A DNA stretch of 64,000 nt from Salvia splendens. Lineage: Eukaryota; Streptophyta; Magnoliopsida; Lamiales; Lamiaceae. The stretch covers positions 38,546,887 through 38,610,886 of the forward strand of contig NC_056034.1 of NCBI RefSeq assembly GCF_004379255.2. Reading direction: 5' to 3'. A program made the position numbers and the translations under genes. The notes below the pieces were generated by a model that did no database searches, had not been told where the DNA came from, and saw only the letters and a program-made list of their open reading frames with translations. Shown here piece after piece: positions 56,031-64,000 of this stretch (the stretch's first letter is position 1; each line of letters begins with the position of its first letter).

Positions 56031-58922
56031 GCTTCCTTCACCGACAATATCTGTTTCATTCACACACAATATCAATATACATATTTACGATTTTCTCACA
56101 TAACTACCTTAGCTAACGAACCCTAATTTGATATATTCACAATAAAAATTTACAATGTTTCTGTAAAATAATATATTTGCAAAGTTATCACATGAGCTGT
56201 ACAATGTCATCATATTAATTATACATTGTCATCACACTAGGTATCATACTTGTTATACAATATCATCACATCAATTATACTTTATTATACATTCTCATCA
56301 TACTAATTGTACAATATTATCACAATAGCTGTATAATATTATTGTAACAGTATATAAGTATCATCATAATTCTTAGTAAAAACTATTTTTAAATGATTAT
56401 GCAAATATCTTCACATAAACAAAGTGTAAGTATGATTTTGTTAGAATTCTAATAAAATTATATTTTTAGTTGTGTTTTCAAAAAAATAATTTAAAGTAAG
56501 AAAGTTGTGAAATTTAAAATTTGGAGTTATTTTTTGAAAAGAGAAAGTAATTTTTATAATGATATGACATTTTATACGATGAAAAAAGTTAAATATTAAA
56601 ACTAATTGTGGGTGAAATGACTAAAATATCACTTTAAACTAGAATTATTTTGATAATATTGTCACGTGTGTCATTATTTATACTATTTGATTGTCATACC
56701 ATATGCTAGCTTATATTAGTTCTTGGTTATTATCTAAGATGATGATTTAATATTATCAGTATTAGGTCAACTGCTCTCTTATAGAATCGATTTTGGAATA
56801 TAGTAATGAAATTTACAAAACCAGCATACGAATTCTTGCGAAGGGGCATTATTGGACACATAAGTTTAGGACATGTATACTGATAGGAATCTGTACAAAT
56901 ACAAATTTTCGTACAAAAAAGAATTTGCCGAAACATATACAATTAGGATTTTGTTAAAATATTTATAAAATTATCTTTAATTTATTATATAACATTTTAA
57001 AAATAATTTAAATCAAAGAAATTATGACAAATTTAACATTTTGAGTTATCTTAGATTTGTTTAAAAAGACTGATACACCCTTGTCCTCCAATTTTTGGCT
57101 AAAAGCAGGTGACATGTGGCGCTCTCACTACAAAAATCTCGCGAAATATGGAATTTAGCAGCGGATGAAAATCACTCAATAGTAGTAGAATTTAAAATTT
57201 TTATGGTAACTTAGTTGCTGTAAACACCTAAGGATGTGTTAATTTTTTAATACATTATTATCTGTATATGTATGCAACATGTACATCTAGTTACGATTCT
57301 AAATTGCCTCACATCTACCATGATAGTCTTAAGTTTAAAGTTAAATTGATTACGTACACTTGAAAAAAAAATTCTTTAATCGTATACGTGTCAGCTTTTG
57401 ATCCTAAATAATACGTTTTGATCCATAAATTTTGTTAAAAATTAATGGTCACCGCGTTTTAAAGTCCAAAATTAAGTCATGTATATTTGTACAAAAATCT
57501 AGTACTACAAATTTTAAGTGTATTGGCTTTTGGTCCTAGATAATACTCCCTCCGTCTTCAAAGAGTAACATTTGGTTCGACACGAGTTGTAATGCATAAT
57601 TGAAAAAGTAAGAGAGAGATAGAAAAAAAAGTTTTTAAAGTATTGTTAGTGGAGAATGAGTCTCACCTCATTAGAGAGAAATAAATTTCCAAAATTAGAA
57701 AGTTTATACTTTTTAGGGACGAATTAAAAAAGAAATAGTTTAAACTTTTCAGGAACGGAGGGAGTATGTTTTTGCATGTATTTAACTTATCAATTAGGTC
57801 AAAATGAGGTTGACCGTTAATTTTTAACGGAATCATTAAATATAGACCTAAACATATTATTTAGGACCAAAATATAACACAATGCTTCATGTATATGATC
57901 AAGAAGTGTTTTATGCAAATGTAATAGACCAATTTTCAAATTTAGTATAGTATTATTAATTATAGAATTTTTTAAGGCATTGTATTTGTTCAAATAAAGA
58001 AGGCTTTCGGATTGAGTAGAATCCTGAATTTATGCGATTATCTCCATGCACAACCCCACCCTATATGGGAGAATATTTTGCGAATTCTAGAAATCCTCAT
58101 CCCCATAAAAAATTAATTTATGATATCATGTAGTATAAAAAAAAGAGTAATCGAAAATAACTAATAGTAGTTGTATTTCAAAGTGGTACCTTAACAAACT
58201 AAAGGGATTTTGTCACGAAACGATATCCACATTTATCTTAGCTGGCTGCCATCACAAAATCTTGCAAGAAAACAATTTATCATAGTATTGCTTTCAAGAG
58301 ATCATGGACTAGAGGAATCTAACAATATTAATTGAAGGAATCAAAGTCTGAGTTGCATTAATATTTAGAAAATATTGGCATATGATACTATAGTAGTATG
58401 TATATATGTATGTAACACTAATAATCAAGATCACACTTCAAGTAAATATATTTACACAATAAATTCCCCTTAATATTGAGGCAGTGAAATATAAATAAGA
58501 CGACTAATTAGTTAGTAGTACTCGTGAAACAAATGTATGATCACCATATATAGATATCCTCAAGGCTATTATAAAAAATCATCCTAACATTAAATCATAC
58601 TCCCTATATTGTCGCGTGTTAACATGATCTATCATTTACAATTTACAATTAATGTCTATCCATATTCCATTATTCCATATACATAATTCTAGGATTTTAT
58701 ATATCCCAATAGGTTATGACAATTTTGGTTTATTTTTTCCTAAATGTAATTATAAATATATTCTTTCTTACATTTATATATGTAAGGGAGTACATTGATA
58801 GAACCATTGAACCAAGAAATTGCATAAAATTTTCGAGAATCTTGTTAGCTATGTAAAAGTTTTTTCGGGGAAAATAGGAGGTCTTTTCACACAAGTGTGT
58901 GAATGGGGTGATTGAAATATAG
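56031..58922. other. Gene-free AT-rich region
   Basis: About 2.9 kb with no supported coding sequence. It holds scattered short repeats (ATTATACA and TATCATCACA near 56200-56350) and a Stowaway MITE (57546-57764). Confidence 0.6.
57546..57764. mobile_element. Stowaway MITE
   Basis: CTCCCTCCGTCTTC on the left and GAACGGAGGGAG on the right, each next to a TA target. 219 bp, non-coding. Confidence 0.75.
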
Positions 58923-58924
58923 TA

Positions 58925-59185
58925 CTCCCTCCGTTTCACCATAGTTGAGGCGAAACTTTTCGGCACGGAGTTTAAGAAAGGGATGTTGAATGTTGAATAA
59001 ATAGATAAAATAAGTAAGAGAGAAAAAAAGTGGAGAGAATAAAGTAGAAAGTGAATAAAGTAGAGAGAAAAAGTAAGAGAGAGTAAAGTAAGAAAGAGAA
59101 AATAATTACTATATATGGAAATGACTCAACTATGAAGAAACTTCCTGAAATGGAAAAATACTCAACTATGAAGAAACGGAGGGAA
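58925..59185. mobile_element. Stowaway-like MITE
   Basis: CTCCCTCCGTTTCACCATAG on the left pairs with CTATGAAGAAACGGAGGGAA on the right; both are flanked by TA. A second CTATGAAGAAAC copy lies just inside the right end. 261 bp. Confidence 0.75.
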
Positions 59186-59462
59186 TAACTTTTTTCCACT
59201 AAAAATGAAAAAAATTCAAAAAGTTTAGGATGGATGGTCTGGCTCTTTTGGACTAGAAACAAAGGGAGATTCTTGATTCTGATTGAGAAACTACGTTAAC
59301 TTACCTTTATACTAATAGATTTGACCCAAGCTCTTCATATTGACTCTTCTACCTCCAAACAAGAGTTTTAATTATTTTCAGAAATTTATAACCAATGAAA
59401 TTCGCATTGACGTGACACTTCTTTTGAACACGAGATTTATGAAATAGATAATTTAGAGTTAA

Positions 59463-61295
59463 GAGCATCCACAACCGTGCTCTTGCCAGCGACACGGCTG
59501 TTGGCCCGACCCCACTTTTTCTGCCTGCTCTCTGGCAAGAGCACAACACCCACAGCTGTGCTCTTCCGCAAGGACGAGCACAATTAATTTAAAATTCAAT
59601 TACACAAAAATATTTCCATAATAATAAAATTCATTAAAAAACCACAATAAATATTACAAATTACAAATAAAATAAAAAAGACATAATTAAAATCCTAAAA
59701 ATTAAAAATTACATAATTAAAATCCTAAAAATTAAAAATTACATAAATAAAATACTAAAAATTAAAAATTACATAATTAAACTCCTAAAAATTAAAAATT
59801 ACATGATTATTGGCTAATATTACCCGAGGAAGACTACGCATCCGGCGGCACCAACCCTAATTGTTTTTTGAGACCCAATATCATGTCCTCGTGCGTTTGA
59901 AGTTGCGTGGGGGTCATAGTTGACATATCGGCCATATTGAGTTGGGCCAAAAGGGCCCACAACGAGTTGTTCGGGGGTAGAGGTGGAACATAGGGTGCGG
60001 GTTCGGGGGCGGGGGCCGATGGAGTCGCGGAGCGCCGGCGGTCAGCCGCCGCCTTCTTCCTTCCTTGCGGTCGGCGTTGGGAACCGCTTGGTCCGGCGTC
60101 GGGGCTACCCAAGTTAGCTCCGGCGAGTTGGCTAGCCACTTCTTCGGAGCCGGAGCCGGATAGGGATACCGACCCTGACCGTTTGGAGGAGCCGCTCGAG
60201 GAGGATGTTACGCCTCCCATATACCTCGTGTGGAACCGCGTTTCCTGCCAAACGTTGAGGTACTTGAACGACTTACCGTTCAAGGATTGGTAGGTGCTCA
60301 ATGCGGCAGTGATGATGTCGACCTCGCTCCGGCCGCTCCCGGCATTCCGCGACTCCTGGAGGAAATAGCCATTAAACTTGCCAATTTCTTCGTTGGCTCG
60401 ACCGATGCAGTTGCGCACCATACTCTCGTTGCGCTCGATAGTTCCCGGCGGCCGGTTTGCATTGTACCGGCGAGAGACGCGCCACCAAAAGTGATCGCCG
60501 GATTGGTTCGTGCCAACCGCCGCATCTTCGGAGATTTCGAAGTACGCCTTGAACAATTTATCCATCTCCGCCGGAGTGTACGGTGTTCGGACACCGCTAC
60601 GAGTAGGAGCCGGCGGAGTTTGGGAGGGGGCGGTCGGCCAGGCTCCGGTGTCCACCCGTATCGCCCTTCGGAGGCACCTTGGTCGTCTATTGGGTATGGC
60701 CGGTAGCCACCCGGAATGGCCGAATCTTGGGTGAGAGGAGGGGCCGAATAGTCCGTTTCCGGACTAGGAAACGGTTGTGCACCAAACCATTCGGGGTTCC
60801 AACCGTGAGAGGGCGGGTTGTCATCGCCTTGGCCGGACATTGTTAGGGTATGAGAGAATGAAGATGAAAATGGATATGGGAGAATGAAGATGAGAATGGA
60901 TATGGGAGAATGAAGATGAGAATGGATATTGGAGAATGAAGATGAGAATTGTGTAGTTTGATGTGAATTTTTGGGTGTGAAAGTGAGGGTATTTATAGAT
61001 GAAAGTGTGTATTTTTGGGGGGAAAAAAATAAATAAAAAATAAAAAACAGTGTAAAAAACGGTGATAAACGGTTATAATATTTTTGGGAAGTGAATTTTT
61101 TTTTATTTTTTATCAGTTTTTTTAATTTAAAACCGATTTTAAATTAAAAAAACATTTAAAGGCAACGGCTATGCCGTTGCCCAATCGCCGCGCGACACGT
61201 CAGCTGCTCGCTGGCGCGAGCGCAGCGGCGGCGAGACACATCCGTTCCAGCGGCGCGGACGGCGGTGGCGACGACTGCCACCGTTGCGGATGCTC
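59463..61295 (-). mobile_element. PIF/Harbinger element carrying only the Myb-like ORF (third copy)
   Basis: The ends GAGCATCCACAACCGTG and, in reverse complement, GAGCATCCGCAACGGTG (15 of 17 match) are flanked by TAA (59460-59462, 61296-61298). A 30-bp AT-rich repeat, about four copies, lies at 59690-59810, and a 27-bp GAGAATGAAGATGAGAATGG repeat, four copies, lies at about 60850-60950, upstream of the ORF. No transposase. 1,833 bp. Confidence 0.85.
59834..60840 (-). pseudogene. Myb/SANT-like Harbinger accessory protein with one frameshift
   Basis: The N-terminal part reads from the ATG at 60840 (MSGQGDDNPPSHGWNPEWFG). A frame change lies at about 60600-60655, after which 250 or more codons are open to the stop at 59834. 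The second part has a Myb/SANT-like trihelix region (YTPAEMDKLFKAYFEIS, FWWRVSRRYN), an ES-VRNCIGRANEEIGKFNGYF helix and an FKYLNVWQETRFHTRYMGG block, then Ser-rich and Pro-rich linkers and a Gln/Leu-rich C-terminus (STMTPTQLQTHEDMIL). It is the least damaged of the three Myb-like copies here. Such proteins bind element ends and bring the transposase to the nucleus or to the DNA. Confidence 0.8.
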
Positions 61296-61377
61296 TAAGT
61301 GGAAAGAGAGTAAAGTATGAGAGAAAAAAGTAGATGAGTGAAAAATATCATACGGAAATAAGGTAAAATAAATTGTA

Positions 61378-61580
61378 CTCCCTCCGTCCCATAATAGATG
61401 TCACACTTTCCTTTTTAGTTTGTCTCACAAAAGATGCCATACATTTCTATTTTTGGAAAAAGTTCTCTTTCGCATTAATATAAAAATTATATTTTCTCTC
61501 TTCATCTAACACACCAAACAAAACTTCCTAAAATCCCGTGCCGTTCCACAAATGTGACATCTTTTTTGGGACGGAGAGAG
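61378..61580. mobile_element. Stowaway MITE
   Basis: CTCCCTCCGTCCCATAATAG on the left and TTTTGGGACGGAGAGAG on the right, with TA at both sides (61376-61377, 61581-61582). 203 bp. Confidence 0.8.
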
Positions 61581-62880
61581 TATAATAATATCCTAAGCAT
61601 ATATTCCATGAGAAAGATATGATAAATCCCTAATATAACTAAACTATGGTTTATAGATGATAGAGACTCGTATCAACTAGCTCTCGAGATTCACCAGATG
61701 ATAGGGAGCTACTCTTATCGGGTGATTGGCGTTCGAGGATCGATGATCAACAGGGGGTTACGTCGTGGGATTTCGCCGTCGAGCCGAAATAGGCAGCGAG
61801 AATTAATTTTTTTCGCATGAGAAATAAAAGAACGGTATAAGTAAAAGATATTTGTAAATCTGATTAGTTAAAAATTATGGAAGACTCACATATTATAAAA
61901 AAAAGGATTATGGTAAATAGTGTATATCAGGGGTGTGTTATATTACAAACTTTTTAACTCAGCTAACTCATTAATGTAGTGTATTAAAAATGTCAATACA
62001 ATATATTGAAATGTCAATAAAATTATGTATTTATATTTTAATGTCTATGATAAAGATATAGTAAATTCCTTAGATAACTAAACTAGAGTTGATAGTAGAT
62101 GAGGCCCATATCAATAACTCTCTTCTTAGACTATTGTTTAAACTTTAAACTCAAATAGTTTTTTATCTTTTATTTTTTAATAAAAATAAAAGAAAGATAA
62201 AAGAGCCCTTTCGTATACTACTCATTATGTGTGAAGTCAACAATTTGTACAGTTAAAATCCCACTGGGTTGCTAAATAGTGTTTGGCGTGCGATACAAAA
62301 TTTGGAATTTCATAGTATTCCCCATTGGCCTTTTATTCATCCAAAAAATTAAAAAGAAAAGTTTGAAGGGCATTTAGTTGTAGAAGCAAAAATTGGGAAA
62401 ATGTCTATCTCGTTAAGAAATGGTCCAATTGCAATGACCAGAACTTAGCCGACCAACACCAAACACTGTCCTTTTCAACATAAAGATTTTGGTTTTTTAT
62501 CCTTCTATCCGAATCTCATGGACCACTCTCTCTTTCTCTCTCACACACACACACCACAGTGGGAGTCCCTCTACATTGGTTTAGGTTAATAATGTGAAGA
62601 TGTTACAAAGAAAGAAAGAACGAATTCAACAATTTATGCAACAATGAAAATGTTACAAAGAATCATTTACGCAACAATTTATGGCTAAAGTTGATATGAA
62701 TCTCTTGCTCGATGTGTGTGTAGCGGATCCTGATAATCTAAAGTTGATACGAATCTCTTGCTCAATGAATGCAGTTTTTTTTACAATAGGAACTTTTGCG
62801 CTGTAATTTAGACGATAACAAAACTTGTCATTTTTGCTCGTCCCTTCCCTTAAAAGCAGACAACATTTATTTTGAGAAAC

Positions 62881-63136
62881 TTCTTATACAAATCAATGTC
62901 CCTAATATATGAGTCTCATTTTCTACTAATACTATTTTAATTATACTTTTCTTTCTTTCTTAATTTACCAATTTCATATTAAGAAAAAATCTCTATTTTC
63001 AGAGAACGTTCTTATACAAATCAATGTCCCTAATATATGAGTCTCATTTTCTACTAATACTATTTTAATTATACTTTTCTTTCTTTCTTAATTTACCAAT
63101 TTCATATTAAGAAAAAATCTCTATTTTCAGAGAACG
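62881..63136 (+). repeat. Exact 128-bp tandem duplication
   Basis: 62881-63008 and 63009-63136 are identical by eye, both running from TTCTTATACAAATCAATG to TTTTCAGAGAACG. Confidence 0.92.
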
Positions 63137-64000
63137 GGGCGAGTATTAAATATTAAGGCTGTATAATAAAATAAAAATTAAAATGTTTAGTCTTGTAAGA
63201 ACAAGAGGCTTGTTCATTTTCAATTATTCAACAATGGGCTAGCTGTAGCCTATACATTAATTTATGCTATGCATTTTAGCACAAATCAATATGATCACAC
63301 AAAACTTGTTAATCAATGAAAAGGACAAAACATATCGTCATTTGTTTAAATTGTACGAGTTCGAACTTTTTTTCAAGAGAAAATCATTGATATGTCTCGA
63401 TCAAATTTATAGAAGAATATTACGGGTATAAATATAACGTGTCGTACATTGTATATGATTCAAAACTATAGTATTTCGTATTAATCGTGGACAAAAATAG
63501 ATGAAGCGTGGATAATTATATATCTAGTAAAATATGTAACACGAAAAAAAAAAAAAAAAACCGATGGTGATTGAAAAGTGATATGTTACTATTCCATTTG
63601 TGCGTGTCGCTCGCCTCGATTAGATTCTGAGCATTAAAAATGACTGATTTAAAAATGTCTGATAATTAAGAATATTAAGAGGAAAAAGAAGATTTTGTTG
63701 CTAAATAAAAATAATTAAGTTTATATATTTATATGTTAATTTCCTTTAGAACAATCAAAATAAACACGGCTATCGTTGGTGACGGCATGTATATATTATA
63801 ATACAATGCATAAATACATTAATATTAACCACAAGTGGAGAATATTAGTCTTTCTTGATCTAGATATTAAAGAGATTAACTACAAGTAGTCGATTATCAC
63901 GACAATATTATTTAACTAATCGAATCGAACTAATTCTCTCACAAAGTAGAAATAAAGATCTATGAAATGATGAGAATTACATGTCATTTCTTACTTTAAA

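Larger units (their letters stand above)
61299..64000. other. Intergenic right end of the window
   Basis: Contains a Stowaway MITE (61378-61580), an exact 128-bp duplication (62881-63136) and a CTCTCACACACA microsatellite near 62540. At about 61667-61790 a GC-richer stretch is open for roughly 40 codons (ending SWDFAVEPK and a stop), but I cannot tie it to a gene. The remainder is AT-rich. Confidence 0.5.

Noticed and set aside
60230..60706. 158-codon plus-strand frame
   Set aside because: Mirror of the Myb-like Harbinger ORF on the minus strand.

Overview
The window is nuclear DNA from a flowering plant. The evidence is spliced genes with GT-AG introns, plant-specific families (HIPP, VAMP72 R-SNARE, FPF1), and plant transposons (Ty3/gypsy Tat-like and Tekay-like, Ty1/copia, PIF/Harbinger, Stowaway and tRNA-derived SINEs). 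A eudicot is likely. I cannot place the species from sequence alone.

Host genes. The last exon of a PP2C-like phosphatase lies at 299-429 (+). A heavy-metal-associated isoprenylated protein gene lies at 2238-3298 (-, 3 exons). A gene I do not recognise lies on the minus strand between 18459 and 4544: exons at 18459-18415, 18214-18161 and 12499-12446, and a possible short exon at 4570-4544, are all in phase, and two of its introns each hold a complete LTR retrotransposon. A VAMP724-like R-SNARE lies at 40857-45618 (+, 5 exons, 219 aa), with a PIF/Harbinger transposon in intron 1. Two tandem FPF1-like genes lie at 49845-50153 and 52669-52980 (both -).

Mobile DNA makes up most of the rest. (1) 4677-12131 is a Tat-like Ty3/gypsy element with TSD CTGTG. 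Its pol is almost entirely deleted, but it keeps a four-exon antisense gene with an open 639-codon reading frame. (2) 12607-18030 is a decayed Ty1/copia element. (3) 24517-39568 is a Tekay-like large non-coding retrotransposon arranged LTR-internal-LTR-internal-LTR, flanked by one 5-bp TSD (CGGCC) and inserted in a Harbinger MITE (23938-39684). The middle LTR is a mosaic of the outer two, which is the expected product of unequal crossing-over between the LTRs of one insertion; the exchange lies between 30990 and 31091. (4) PIF/Harbinger elements occur at 18723-19344, 20058-20771, 21357-23389, 41650-43641, 54170-56027 and 59463-61295. One carries a DDE transposase with a single nonsense codon, and three carry only the Myb/SANT-like partner protein, all broken. 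(5) Stowaway-like MITEs and two SINEs, one apparently dimeric, fill the intergenic DNA.

There is no operon-like organisation. The strongest observations are the three-LTR recombinant array, the host gene with retrotransposon-filled introns, the open antisense gene in a pol-deleted element, and the Harbinger family split between transposase-only and Myb-only copies.
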